This document shows, piece by piece, positions 1 to 8,519 of a stretch of DNA of 39,347 nt; the stretch's first letter is position 1, and every line of letters begins with the position of its first letter. Location: assembly GCA_017427185.1 (NCBI GenBank), contig JAFRTJ010000055.1, positions 1 through 39,347 of the forward strand, written 5' to 3'. A program made the translations under genes and the position numbers. The notes under the pieces are model-generated. The model was given only the letters and a program-made list of their open reading frames with translations, was not told the DNA's origin and did not search any database. The DNA is from Bacteroidaceae bacterium. GTDB taxonomy: Bacteria > Bacteroidota > Bacteroidia > Bacteroidales > Bacteroidaceae.

Positions 1-252
1 GGCAGCGACGTCCATTGGCTCTTCCTGTCTTTCCCTTGCCATATCTGTGTCCTTTTGAACCGTTACTGGCTGCAAAGATGCACATTTTTCGTGAATTTCC
101 AATGGACTCAGGCAAGATTGTATCCATCCTGACAGTGTTCCCACGTTCGGAAGGTTATATTTCATGGCTATTTTCTTCCGTGATTTGCCACTTTGCATGT
201 ACTCGATGCAAATACTGCGCTTCAATGAGCGACTGAATTTTTGTCTTCCCAT
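1..252 (-). CDS. IS3-family transposase OrfA-like protein, 3' partial
   Basis: The reading frame opens with ATG at 252 (MGRQKFSRSLKRS) and stays open for 84 codons to the window edge. It is a small basic protein with a helix-turn-helix pattern around residues 8-44 (IEYMQSGKSRKKIAMKYNL, then GTLSGWI), as expected for the DNA-binding OrfA of IS3-type transposases. Compared with the right copy it has R for K and C for S substitutions, and it carries seven extra residues (QEEPMDV) near the point where the right copy terminates. The catalytic DDE subunit (OrfB) is not in the window. It probably binds the IS ends. Confidence 0.7.
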   Translation of the reverse strand, partial: MGRQKFSRSLKRSICIEYMQSGKSRKKIAMKYNLPNVGTLSGWIQSCLSPLEIHEKCASLQPVTVQKDTDMARERQEEPMDVAA

Positions 253-322
253 AATTCTTAAATGACTTTGAAAATTTAACATTTAAGGCTCTATGGGAGT
301 CAACCTATTTCAGTACAAGACA
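1..322 (-). mobile_element. Partial IS3/IS150-like insertion sequence, left copy
   Basis: This segment is almost identical, in reverse complement, to 39036-39331 at the other edge. On the minus strand it begins TGTCTTGTACTGAAATAGG and runs into an orfA-like gene that leaves the window. A terminus carrying TGTACTGAAATAGG is the style of the IS150 group of the IS3 family (family knowledge). The inner end is placed at 322 because similarity with the right copy stops there. The outer end, orfB and any target duplication lie outside the window. Exact family assignment is inferred from the end sequence and the small HTH protein only. Confidence 0.75.
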
Positions 323-727
323 GTGTAAACAGTGAATGTACTGTACTACCCTAGAAAAAGTTGAATGATTTTACCTTAACCCTGCCATAGGTTGAATGCC
401 TGTTTGATACCTTAATCCCTATCCTTGGCAGGGGTTGAACCTGGAGCCCATGTCATCCGGCTTACCAAGTGTTGAAACTGAAAATATTTTACATAAAGAA
501 AAGTGTTCGAATCTCGGCTCGCAACTTATTTTTTTTCTGTTGCAAGATGTGATTTTGGTGGCTCAATTGCTGTCTGAAAAATGTGTACTTCTGCCCATGG
601 ATATATTGGGCTTTGTTTGGCGAGAACAAAAGCAGCCAAAAAGGGCTGGAACCAATAGAGTAGGTTTCAGCCCTAATTTTATGTCAATGGGAATCGTCTG
701 TAACGGACAGTATCTTCAGCTAATCAA
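323..727. other. Non-coding stretch between IS and lipoprotein gene
   Basis: No convincing gene is visible. A 98-codon plus-strand open frame (435-731) has no family resemblance and runs across the terminator of the neighbouring gene, so it is not called. The stretch holds an imperfect stem (378-387 AACCCTGCCA against 426-436 TGGCAGGGGTT, one bulged base, 38-base loop) and the terminator at 642-674. GTTCGAATC near 507-515 looks like a tRNA T-loop, but no tRNA can be folded around it. Confidence 0.5.
642..674 (-). terminator. Rho-independent terminator of the 728-2734 lipoprotein gene
   Basis: AGGGCTG (642-648) pairs with CAGCCCT (668-674), and an inner ACC/GGT pair extends the stem. Read on the minus strand, the stem is followed directly by a short T run (TTTTT). 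It lies about 55 bases past the stop codon of the lipoprotein gene. Confidence 0.6.
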
Positions 728-2734
728 TTAATATTCGCGATTGTCCACGATGAACGCTTCGACATCCAGTTCACCAGATTCAACCGTTGCCGATGGAAAC
801 ACGCCAGACAGTGTATAGGCTTCCTCGCCGTATGGGACATGTTTCTCGTAGTAAGTGAAATCAGTGACCGTAAATGGATGATAGATTGTCACGCGGTCGT
901 CACCCTGCCATTTCAGTTCACGATTGGTCCATGACAGCCACTCAGAGTCTGTAAAGCCGGCATACGTGTCTTTCTTGTAGCCCTGGAACCACAGGTTCTT
1001 GATGGTAATGGAAACATGTTCCACACCCCAACTTCCACTCAGCACCAAATCTCCATGCGGATAGTAATGGTATTCCAGTTCAATGATGTCGCTCATCTTC
1101 GGCTTGCGTTTTTCGTCTTGCCCCAGGTCGCGGTAAGTGATCTTCAACGTGCGGTGTACCTCCTGGAGGTCGTTGATTTCCTTTGAGTCCTTTTCTGCTA
1201 CCAGTGTATAGGTGTTTTCTTTCCCCTTGGTAATCACCATCTGGTCGCTGGCGAAATTCACGTCCGTATTCCATGAGCCACGGCCGCCTTGTTCCCCCTT
1301 CAAGTCGAAACTCAGCATACAGTGGAAGCGGATGGCATCAAACACGTCTTCCTTCTTTCTTGTAAAGTCTTTGAAGGAATGCAAGTTCGAACTCCACCAC
1401 AGAGAAATAGTGCCTGGTGGGTCGGGATAGTTGGCGTAGGACTTGTAGGGGATGGCAAACACGTCTCCCAGCGATGCATCACGGGGCAGGAGGTCGCAAC
1501 GCTCATCCATATCATCCACGCGGATATTGATGTAGTTTTCCGTTACGGCACACTTGGCCTCCAGCAGGACGTTCTCGTTCTTGTCGGTATAGTAGAAGGT
1601 AAAGGCTTTGCCTTCGTTCGTGACAATCTCGAACTCCGTACCGTCGCTTGCCTCATAAACCAGGTCGGCGAAGTTCATCACCCAGGGGTGTACGCCCAGG
1701 ATTTCCCTTGCGCGGTCAACGAACACTCCCAGGTCATCGTTGCTGATTGTCATGTCGCCGTACATTCTGACCGCCGTCTCAATTTCTTTGTTCAACTCGC
1801 TGATCTGCTCAAACGACATGTCGCTCAGCAGCTCGAACAGCTCCTGCTGTGTCGGCACCACTTCCTCCAGTGCCTTTGAAATCAGCTTCAGGTTGTTGTT
1901 CACAGCGTCGAGGCAAGTGTCGGCTGTCATGTTGCCATCCATCACTTCCAGCACCAGTTTGCCGTTCTTGTTCACGAAGTCGTAGGCGAGCTGGCCGTTG
2001 GAGATGATGTCGTCGCCAAAGGCGAACACTACGTTGCAGCCAGCCTCGAGCAGTTTGGGGGCAATGGTCATCGTCAGGTCGATGTGCCGCAGCTTGTTGC
2101 TTGCCATTTCCGCAGCCAGGTCCCCCGTCACGTTTCTGTCTTGCCCTATTTCACTGCTCTTTTCCATCACGGCGTTGTAGACCTGGCGGGCATATTTGTC
2201 CATTCTGCCCAACGAGAATTCCTTCCAGAATTCGTCGCTATCCATCGATTGGTATTTGCCTGGCAGGCAGCCTGAGTCGCGAATGTCGCGCCAAATCTCA
2301 GCACGCTTCTCCCTCGACGAGTAGCCATAGTTGGCAACTGCTCCCACCAGCACCGTACGGTGGAGCACGTTGGCATCCTTCATCACTTTGGCGAAGTCGT
2401 ATGCGGCCTTCATCTGTCCCCAAATGCCGCGCGTCTGCCGCTGAGCGTAGGCAAAGCCGTTGAGGTAATGGTCCAGCAGCTCGACGTCGTTGTATTCGGC
2501 ATCTGGCGAGATACACAGATAAATCACACGCGCCATGAAGTCGGCCAGCATCTCGTCGTACTGAGCCTCCGTCAGGTTCTCGAACCCAGGCTCCGGGTCG
2601 ATTGTGTAGTTCCAGTCAGGGTCCTGCGGATTTACAGGAGTCTCAGGGACGTTGGGGGTGGGGTCGTCAGAACCGCACGAGCCCAGCATCAGTGCTGCAA
2701 ACGGTATCAGCACCATCCAAAATCTCATCTTCAT
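728..2734 (-). CDS. Large secreted lipoprotein of unknown function
   Basis: 668 residues. The N-terminus MKMRFWMVLIPFAALMLGSC is a lipoprotein signal with lipobox LGSC (Cys20). It is followed by an acidic, proline-rich linker (residues 21-45), so the protein is probably anchored in the outer membrane or on the cell surface. Residues about 50-330 look mostly alpha-helical, with alternating charged and hydrophobic residues (for example a stretch around EEVVPTQQELFELLSD). The remaining half looks beta-rich, with many aromatic residues. I recognise no family. A second ATG lies two codons downstream and could also be the start. The gene stands alone: a Bacteroidetes-type promoter element lies about 60 bases upstream and its own terminator is downstream. 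Its role is not known; the CDS call itself is secure. Confidence 0.85.
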   Translation of the reverse strand: MKMRFWMVLIPFAALMLGSCGSDDPTPNVPETPVNPQDPDWNYTIDPEPGFENLTEAQYDEMLADFMARVIYLCISPDAEYNDVELLDHYLNGFAYAQRQTRGIWGQMKAAYDFAKVMKDANVLHRTVLVGAVANYGYSSREKRAEIWRDIRDSGCLPGKYQSMDSDEFWKEFSLGRMDKYARQVYNAVMEKSSEIGQDRNVTGDLAAEMASNKLRHIDLTMTIAPKLLEAGCNVVFAFGDDIISNGQLAYDFVNKNGKLVLEVMDGNMTADTCLDAVNNNLKLISKALEEVVPTQQELFELLSDMSFEQISELNKEIETAVRMYGDMTISNDDLGVFVDRAREILGVHPWVMNFADLVYEASDGTEFEIVTNEGKAFTFYYTDKNENVLLEAKCAVTENYINIRVDDMDERCDLLPRDASLGDVFAIPYKSYANYPDPPGTISLWWSSNLHSFKDFTRKKEDVFDAIRFHCMLSFDLKGEQGGRGSWNTDVNFASDQMVITKGKENTYTLVAEKDSKEINDLQEVHRTLKITYRDLGQDEKRKPKMSDIIELEYHYYPHGDLVLSGSWGVEHVSITIKNLWFQGYKKDTYAGFTDSEWLSWTNRELKWQGDDRVTIYHPFTVTDFTYYEKHVPYGEEAYTLSGVFPSATVESGELDVEAFIVDNREY

Positions 2735-2793
2735 AAGTTTTCTTTTTATATGTTATAATGGTTGATTAGGCAGTATCAGATAAGTTCACTCCG

Positions 2794-2801
2794 CAAATAT
2801 A
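2794..2801 (-). promoter_or_regulatory. Promoter -7 element for the 728-2734 lipoprotein gene
   Basis: On the minus strand this reads TATATTTG, which fits the Bacteroidetes TAnnTTTG element. It lies about 60 bases before the ATG at 2734. No clear TTTG is seen at the -33 position. Confidence 0.5.
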
Positions 2802-2963
2802 CGAAGAAAAATGAAAAAACACAGCATAAAATGATTTTTTCTGATTTTGTAAAAAAGAAATGTTCCAGAATCGCCCTAAAACAAATAGTCGGCTTCATCG
2901 TTCCGCCTGCGCCTGTGCAGAAGATGAACACAACATTCCAGCGGATTGTTCTTGGAAAGAAAA

Positions 2964-2999
2964 AAGAAGGGGATATGCCAGACGGCACGTCCCCTTCTT
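2964..2999 (-). terminator. Rho-independent terminator of the DUF1080 gene
   Basis: AAGAAGGGGA (2964-2973) pairs perfectly with TCCCCTTCTT (2990-2999) around a 16-base loop. On the minus strand it is followed by TTTTCTTTCC. It lies just past the stop codon at 3032. Confidence 0.75.
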
Positions 3000-3031
3000 G
3001 GGAGTGAGTATGAAAAATTTTTACAGCCTGA

Positions 3032-4033
3032 TTACTTGATCTCGCGGATGTAGATGTCGCGGAACCAGGTGCGGCTTCCATGAGCCTGCATCTCTATCTG
3101 CTCGCGTGGGAAGATGGGCTGCTTGCGGTCCCAGTAGTTCTCCATCACCACGTTGTCGACCACCAGCTTTCCGTTGAGCTTCACAGTCACCTTGTCGCCC
3201 ACCATGCGGATGTAGAAGGTGTTCCACTCGCCCAGCTTGTTGTCTGCCACTTCGAGGGGAGTGCTGCGGTTCTTCTGGTTGTTGTAGAGTCCGCCGCTTC
3301 CCACTTGTGCTCCCACGTTCACGCGTGCGATGTCCCAGATCTGGACCTGTGGAGTTCCTCTCAGATAGACTCCTGCGTCAGGCTCCTTGCCTGCAGGATC
3401 GAGTTTCCAGTCGACCAGCATCTCAAAGTCGGCATACTGGTTGACGGTGCAGATGTTGTCGTATCCGTGGCCCACATAGGTGAGCATTCCGTCTTCCACT
3501 TTCCAGTCCTCGCGCATCACCTGATCAGCTTTTTCCTGTGCTTTGGCGAGTTCCTCGCCCGTCATCTTGGCTCGAGCGATGGGGTTCTGCACCAGACCTT
3601 TCCAACCGTTCAGGTTGGTTCCGTTGAAGATGGACACGAATCCTTCCTCGTCCTTTGAGAGTCCGCCGAGGAAGTCCTCAATCTCCCTTTCTTCTTTCTC
3701 GCTCAGAACTGCTTGCGCAGTCTTCAGGAGGAGGCGGTAATTGATGCCGTTGTACTCAGGGTGAGCCATAGCAATCTTCTTGGTAACCTGTGCTGCCGTT
3801 TTTCTCAGTCTGCGGTTGGTCATCCAGTTTGCCGTATAGGCCATCGCTTGGAAGGTACCCGTCTCGCCCATTTTGGTCAAGATGCTTTTCTGCTCTTTCA
3901 CATTCTCTGTCTTCTCCATCTGGTCGCGCAGTTGCAGGTATCTGTTCTCTGGCGTGATGTCCTGAGCCAGGGATGAAATGGAGGCTGATATCAGCAGGGC
4001 TCCTGTTATTGTCAGTTTAGTGAACTTTCTCAT
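3032..4033 (-). CDS. Secreted DUF1080 / 3-keto-disaccharide hydrolase-like protein
   Basis: 333 residues with a Sec signal peptide (MRKFTKLTITGALLISASISSLAQ). Residues about 25-130 are helical and charged. From about 133 onward the protein shows the DUF1080 concanavalin-like beta-sandwich: FVSIFNGTNLNGWKG, then DGMLTYVGHGYDNICT, DAGVYLRGTPQVQIWD and a C-terminal WFRDIYIREI strand. In this family FNGxxLxGW and GVYLRG are the usual signatures; some members hydrolyse 3-keto-glycosides, others are only known to bind glycans. It is the last gene of a likely operon behind the methylmalonyl-CoA epimerase gene (56-base gap) and ends at a strong terminator. Periplasmic or outer-membrane location is inferred. 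Family is secure; catalytic activity is uncertain. Confidence 0.85.
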   Translation of the reverse strand: MRKFTKLTITGALLISASISSLAQDITPENRYLQLRDQMEKTENVKEQKSILTKMGETGTFQAMAYTANWMTNRRLRKTAAQVTKKIAMAHPEYNGINYRLLLKTAQAVLSEKEEREIEDFLGGLSKDEEGFVSIFNGTNLNGWKGLVQNPIARAKMTGEELAKAQEKADQVMREDWKVEDGMLTYVGHGYDNICTVNQYADFEMLVDWKLDPAGKEPDAGVYLRGTPQVQIWDIARVNVGAQVGSGGLYNNQKNRSTPLEVADNKLGEWNTFYIRMVGDKVTVKLNGKLVVDNVVMENYWDRKQPIFPREQIEMQAHGSRTWFRDIYIREIK

Positions 4034-4089
4034 AAGGGCAGGATTCTTAAAGGGGGATTAAAGTATGTGTCAGTATCGCACAGCAAGGA

Positions 4090-4494
4090 TTATTCCTCGC
4101 AGAGTTCTGTCAGGATGCCGCAGGTGCTCTTGGGATGGAGGAAAGCGATGTGGAGACCGTCTGCTCCGCCGCGAGGAGCCTTGTCGATGAGACGGATGCC
4201 CTTGGAGTCGCAGTAAGCCAATGAGTCGGCCACTCCGTCCTCGATCTTGAAGGCAACGTGATGGATGCCACGACCGCCGTTGTCGAGATACTTCTGTACG
4301 GTGCTGTCGGGTGATGTGGGCTCGAGCAGCTCCAGTTTCACCTCACCAACCTTCATGAAGGCGGTCTTAACCTTCTGGTCCTCGACAACCTCTTCCTTGT
4401 AAATCTTCAAACCCAGAACGTCCTCGAAATAGGGGCGTACTGCATCAATGCTCTGTACGGCAATGCCCAGATGTTCAATACGTGAAATCTTCAT
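4090..4494 (-). CDS. mce: Methylmalonyl-CoA epimerase
   Basis: 134 residues, the normal length for this VOC-fold enzyme. It interconverts (R)- and (S)-methylmalonyl-CoA in the succinate-propionate pathway that Bacteroidales use in fermentation. The metal ligands expected for the family are visible: His8 in EHLGIAV, the His pair in GRGIHHVAF, and the C-terminal glutamate in GILTELCEE. KAPRGGADG and FLHPKSTCGILTEL are also typical. In many Bacteroidetes this gene is followed by methylmalonyl-CoA decarboxylase subunit genes. Here the downstream neighbour is a DUF1080 gene, so the arrangement differs. A TATCTTTG promoter element lies about 45 bases upstream. The TonB receptor gene upstream ends 114 bases away and is probably a separate unit. 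Confidence 0.92.
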   Translation of the reverse strand: MKISRIEHLGIAVQSIDAVRPYFEDVLGLKIYKEEVVEDQKVKTAFMKVGEVKLELLEPTSPDSTVQKYLDNGGRGIHHVAFKIEDGVADSLAYCDSKGIRLIDKAPRGGADGLHIAFLHPKSTCGILTELCEE

Positions 4495-4536
4495 AATTTT
4501 GTTGTTTTTTTAGTGTTTATAGTGTTTAACTGTAGG

Positions 4537-4544
4537 CAAAGATA
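4537..4544 (-). promoter_or_regulatory. Promoter -7 element for mce
   Basis: On the minus strand it reads TATCTTTG, an exact TAnnTTTG match, about 45 bases before the mce start codon at 4494 and inside the AT-rich gap after the TonB receptor gene. Confidence 0.6.
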
Positions 4545-4608
4545 CGAAATTATGTCTTTCGACGTTCTCTTTTTTATCCTTTTTTTATGTTTAGGTGCTT
4601 CCTTCGTG

Positions 4609-7005
4609 TCAGAATTCAATCAGGATGCGCCCGTTGATCATTCTTCCTGTCAGATAGTTGGGGACAGCGTACTGATGGTTGCTGATGTCGGTCACCCAGT
4701 AATAGCTGCTCACGTTGCTCAGGCCGAAGATGTTGAAGCAATCGAGCCCCAGCCAGATGTTTTTCACCAGGTCGGAACGCAGGTGACGGTCCTCGTTGTC
4801 GAGGAGGCGGTAGTTCATGCCTATGTCGACGCGCTTGTAGGCAGGAGCCCTGAAAGCGTTCCTCTCCAATCCTGTATGCGGAGGGCCAAAGGGTAGGCCG
4901 TCGGCAAAGCTGGCTTTCAGGTTCATCTTCCACTTGGTGGTGCCAGGGAAGAAGTCGCTGAAGAAGAAATTGAAGTTGTAGCGCTGGTCGGTAGGCTGGG
5001 GGATGCTCTTTCCGTTGAGGTTCATCTGGGCTTTCATCAGGCCAAAGCTTATCCAGGAATCCGTTCCTGGGATGAATTCTCCATAGAGCTTGAAATCGGC
5101 TCCCACGACGTATCCGTCGGCAATGTTGTTTCCGTAGTAGACAATCTTCACGTTGTCCACGTTGTAGGGATTCAGGTGGCTCTGAGCCTTGTAGTACACC
5201 TCCGTAGTGAACTTGAAGGGGCGTTGGCTCATGCGGAACTTGTATTCCATGCCTGCCACGACCTGGAAGGAGCGTTGGCTCTTGATGTTCCCATTGAGCT
5301 GAACCACCGTATTGCCGTTGGTGGTGACTGTGTCGCGGAGTTCCTTGTAGAAGGGCCGCTGGTAGTACATGCCTGTGGCCAGACGGAAGGTGAGGTTCTC
5401 GTTGCAGGAGGGAACGAATCCCAGGTTCACGCGTGGCGAGACGAGCCATTCGCTGTTCCAGCTCCAGTAGCTCAGTCGAGTTCCATAGTTCAGGCTGAGG
5501 ATGCCCACCTTGCTCTCGTTGCGATAGGTGTCCTGAGCGAAGAATTCCATCGCGTTGCTGCTGATGTCGTTCACGCTTTTCAGGTTGTAGATTACCTTCA
5601 GGTCCTCTCCTGTGTGGGGCACGCTGTAGCCGCTGCTGTCGCGATATTCCCATTCGCGGCTGTTCTCGTCGATGCTCTCGTGTTTCCAGGAGAGTCCCGT
5701 TTGCAGCTGATGGTGCCTCTTGGCATATTCGTAGGCCAGTTTCAGCGTCTGGGACTTGCTGTTCAGGTAGTTCCTGGCATGCTCCATATAAGTCCCCACG
5801 CCCAGCTGCTCGTCCTCTGTGGTCTCGTTGAGCCAGTATTGCCCCTGTATGTCATAGGTCTCGCGCTCAGCTGTGCTGAAGGCAGAGGCTGCCAGGCTGA
5901 GGGCTCCAGCGCCCAGCTTTCGTGAGATTTTCATGGTTCCAAAGAGTGTGCGGAAGAGGTCTGCCTCCTTGCCGTCGAAGTAGACGGTGAAGCTCTTTAC
6001 GTCCTCCAGCGTACCAAATTTTGTCTCACGGTTCTTGGGGGTAAAGTTGTAGTTGTTCTTGCTGATGTATCCTATCACATCCACTGACCAGTTCTTGTTG
6101 GGAGTCCAGCTCAAGTAGCCTTGATAATCCAGGAATTTTGGCCTGTATTCGCCTTTCGTCTCCAGGCTCCCCAACATGTACTGGTTGGTCTTGTATCGAA
6201 GCCCGTTGCTGAAGCTGATTTTTCCGTTGCCGTATCCGCCATAGACGTTGGTTCCCAGCAGGCTGGCTTGCACGCTGCCCTCTGCCTTCTCTGGCCGTGC
6301 GTAGGTGATGTCGAGCACGCTGCTCATCTTGTCGCCATACTTTGCCTCGAATCCGCCAGCGCTGAAGTTCACCTTCTCCACCATATCGCTGTTGATGATG
6401 GAGAGTCCTTCCTGCTGTCCGCTGCTGATGAGCAAAGGGCGGTAGACTTCCACTCCATTGATGTAGACACAGTTCTCGTCGAAACTGCCTCCACGCACGT
6501 TGTACTGGCTCGACAGCTCGTTGTGGGTGCTGACTCCTGCCTGGGTAGCCACCAGTTCCTCTACAGCGTTGCCAGTCGTGCTGGGCATGCGTTTCAGGTC
6601 TTTGGTGTTCAGCTCTTGTGTCGTCCCCATCTGGCGCCGTGTGTCGCTCACTGTCACCTCCGTCATATCCTTTCCTGCGCTTCTCATCACGATGTTCAGG
6701 GTAAGGTTTCCCTGCGGCTTTTTCAGTACGCGTCGACGTTTTTCGTAGCCTATCATGTTGTAGAGAATAGCCACGCTGTCGGCTGTCTTGAAACTGAGCC
6801 GATATTGTCCGTTCAGGTCCGTTGTGGTGCCAATGGGCTGTCCCTCAACGCGAACGGTGGCAAATTCCACAGGTGACTGGTCTTCGTCCACAACTCGCCC
6901 TTTCAGGTGTACAGTGGCCGTGTCTTGTGTCTCCTTCGCCTCCTGGGCAAGCATGAAGAAGGGACACAAAACCATTACATATATTAATATGTATACTCGT
7001 CTCAT
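4609..7005 (-). CDS. TonB-dependent outer-membrane receptor
   Basis: 798 residues from the preferred start at 7005. An in-frame ATG at 7053 adds 16 residues ahead of the signal peptide and is less likely. The signal peptide is MRRVYILIYVMVLCPFFMLAQ. Next comes a carboxypeptidase-regulatory-like domain (VHLKGRVVDEDQSPVEFATV ... TTDLNGQYRLSF), then a plug domain (NVRGGSFDENCVYINGVEVY), then a long beta-barrel ending in phenylalanine (RILIEF), as outer-membrane barrels do. It imports a ligand across the outer membrane using TonB energy; the substrate is unknown. It is shorter than SusC-type receptors (usually near 1000 residues) and has no SusD partner beside it, so it is better called a general TonB receptor of the FecA/CirA kind than a PUL SusC. 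It lies alone between mce and dinB. Confidence 0.92.
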   Translation of the reverse strand: MRRVYILIYVMVLCPFFMLAQEAKETQDTATVHLKGRVVDEDQSPVEFATVRVEGQPIGTTTDLNGQYRLSFKTADSVAILYNMIGYEKRRRVLKKPQGNLTLNIVMRSAGKDMTEVTVSDTRRQMGTTQELNTKDLKRMPSTTGNAVEELVATQAGVSTHNELSSQYNVRGGSFDENCVYINGVEVYRPLLISSGQQEGLSIINSDMVEKVNFSAGGFEAKYGDKMSSVLDITYARPEKAEGSVQASLLGTNVYGGYGNGKISFSNGLRYKTNQYMLGSLETKGEYRPKFLDYQGYLSWTPNKNWSVDVIGYISKNNYNFTPKNRETKFGTLEDVKSFTVYFDGKEADLFRTLFGTMKISRKLGAGALSLAASAFSTAERETYDIQGQYWLNETTEDEQLGVGTYMEHARNYLNSKSQTLKLAYEYAKRHHQLQTGLSWKHESIDENSREWEYRDSSGYSVPHTGEDLKVIYNLKSVNDISSNAMEFFAQDTYRNESKVGILSLNYGTRLSYWSWNSEWLVSPRVNLGFVPSCNENLTFRLATGMYYQRPFYKELRDTVTTNGNTVVQLNGNIKSQRSFQVVAGMEYKFRMSQRPFKFTTEVYYKAQSHLNPYNVDNVKIVYYGNNIADGYVVGADFKLYGEFIPGTDSWISFGLMKAQMNLNGKSIPQPTDQRYNFNFFFSDFFPGTTKWKMNLKASFADGLPFGPPHTGLERNAFRAPAYKRVDIGMNYRLLDNEDRHLRSDLVKNIWLGLDCFNIFGLSNVSSYYWVTDISNHQYAVPNYLTGRMINGRILIEF

Positions 7006-7229
7006 CAAACTAATAAACGGAAAACATACCCTTTTTTGTATATCTCCCGTCAACTTTTTCTTAACGGCGAGTCAAAAAAGCTCTTTCAATGCGATGGAAA
7101 GACGTTGAAAACGAGCTTGTTGTAACGATTTTTGGAGAATGCAGGCAAAGTGGCGTGGAGAAGTACATCAACGACTGGGCTGTAGGTGCATTTTAGGCAG
7201 GAAGAAGCGGCAGTGTCAGAAAAATGTTG

Positions 7230-7237
7230 TACCTTTG
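7230..7237 (+). promoter_or_regulatory. Possible promoter -7 element for dinB
   Basis: TACCTTTG fits TAnnTTTG and lies 25 bases before the dinB ATG at 7263. No good -33 element is visible. If used, the leader would be only about 20 bases. Confidence 0.45.
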
Positions 7238-7262
7238 CCCTTACTACGATATCCTCTCGCCA

Positions 7263-8357
7263 ATGAAGATCATACATGTGGATATGGACCAGTTCTTTGC
7301 GGCTGTCGAACAGCACGACCAGCCAGAACTGAGAGGTATGCCGATAGCGGTTGGACATGATGCAGAGCGTGGTGTAGTGTCTACGGCCAGCTACGAGGCC
7401 CGCCGCTTTGGCGTACACTCTGCCCAATCCATCCAGTTGGCTAAGCGTCTGTGTCCGCAGCTCATCATTGTGGAACCTCATTTCCAGCGTTACAAGGAAG
7501 TGTCTGCACAGTTGCGAGCCATCTTCCACGACTATACCGACCTGATAGAACCCATATCACTCGATGAGGCGTTCCTCGACGTGACGGAGAACAAGCGGGG
7601 CATCGGGTTGGCAGTCGATATTGCCAAGGAAATCAAGCAGCGCATACGCGAGACCACAGGGTTGACTGCTTCAGCAGGAGTAAGCTACTGCAAGTTTCTT
7701 GCCAAGATAGCCTCTGATTGGCGCAAACCAGATGGCTTGACGGTCATTCACCCAGACCGTGCTCTCGAGTTTATATCACAGTTGAAGGTGGAGAAGATAT
7801 GGGGAGTGGGGCAGAAGACTGCCCAGAAGCTGCATCGCATGGGTGTGTTTACTGGTGCGGACTTGCGCCAGCTGTCGCTGCTGCATCTGACGGAGGAATT
7901 CGGAAAGATGGGGCAGGTGTTCTACAATTTCGCCCGTGGTATCGACGAACGTCCAGTCATCTCTGAATGGGAGCGAAAATCCGTCAGCTGCGAGCAGACG
8001 TTTGAGAAGGACATCAGCGACCCATCGGCTGCCACGATAGAATTGTATCATGCGGTCCTGGAGCTGGAACGGCGCATTGCGAAGAATGATTTCGAGGGGC
8101 GTACGCTGACGCTGAAGGTCAAATTCTGGGACTTCCGTCAGATAACGCGCAGCATCACAGTAGACCATGTGTTGCGCACGAAGGATGAGATGCTTCCTCT
8201 GGCCAAACAGTTGTTGAGCCAGGTGGAGTTCCGTTCCCATCCTATCCGCCTTTTGGGGCTTGGTGTCTCGAACCAGCGGGTGGAAGCGGACACCAACAAG
8301 CCGCGATGGGTTCAATTGGAGTTGCAGTTCAAGGGATTCGCTGATGGTTCTAAGTAA
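7263..8357 (+). CDS. dinB: DNA polymerase IV (Y-family translesion polymerase)
   Basis: 364 residues from ATG 7263; the open frame extends 13 codons further upstream, but MKIIHVDMDQFFAAVE is the normal N-terminus of the family. Catalytic acidic residues are present: Asp7 in HVDMD, and Asp101 with Glu102 in SLDEAFLDV. The steric and nucleotide-binding motif YEARRFGV and the HhH region KIWGVGQKTAQKL follow in order, and then the little-finger domain. It copies past damaged bases with low fidelity. No C-terminal beta-clamp motif is obvious in the tail (LQFKGFADGSK), though the QLELQF stretch could serve. The gene is monocistronic and diverges from the TonB receptor gene across a 257-base gap. 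Confidence 0.95.
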   Translation: MKIIHVDMDQFFAAVEQHDQPELRGMPIAVGHDAERGVVSTASYEARRFGVHSAQSIQLAKRLCPQLIIVEPHFQRYKEVSAQLRAIFHDYTDLIEPISLDEAFLDVTENKRGIGLAVDIAKEIKQRIRETTGLTASAGVSYCKFLAKIASDWRKPDGLTVIHPDRALEFISQLKVEKIWGVGQKTAQKLHRMGVFTGADLRQLSLLHLTEEFGKMGQVFYNFARGIDERPVISEWERKSVSCEQTFEKDISDPSAATIELYHAVLELERRIAKNDFEGRTLTLKVKFWDFRQITRSITVDHVLRTKDEMLPLAKQLLSQVEFRSHPIRLLGLGVSNQRVEADTNKPRWVQLELQFKGFADGSK

Positions 8358-8452
8358 TTCTTTCTGATTGTAAATTTTCTTTACAAATATAAGAATAAGG
8401 AGGGAAATGGGAAACTTTCTGCTTCTTTTTTTGAGGAATTTATGACATTATA

Positions 8453-8484
8453 TTTCATAATGTCCAACAAAATCAGTATCTTTG
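8453..8484 (+). promoter_or_regulatory. Promoter of the GH116 gene
   Basis: TATCTTTG (8477-8484) is an exact -7 match. TTTC (8453-8456) sits 20 bases upstream in the -33 position, one base off TTTG. The start codon is at 8520. Confidence 0.6.
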
Positions 8485-8519
8485 TGCATTGATTGTTTAA
8501 GAAAACTGATTAAAGCACC

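Noticed and set aside
430..535. tRNA-like words (GTTCGAATC at about 507, and a T-arm-like stem on the minus strand near 428-445)
   Set aside because: Neither can be extended to an acceptor stem, a D-arm and an anticodon arm with T33. A tRNA fragment left by an integrating element cannot be excluded but is not supported.
435..731. 98-codon plus-strand open frame beside the left IS
   Set aside because: No ribosome binding site, no recognisable family, and it runs through the terminator and stop region of the opposite-strand lipoprotein gene.
4609..7005. SusC call for the TonB receptor
   Set aside because: Too short for SusC and no SusD gene follows it; a general TonB receptor is the better call.
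8368..8386. AT-rich hairpin TTGTAAA/TTTACAA after dinB
   Set aside because: Weak stem and no T run after it, so it is not called a terminator.
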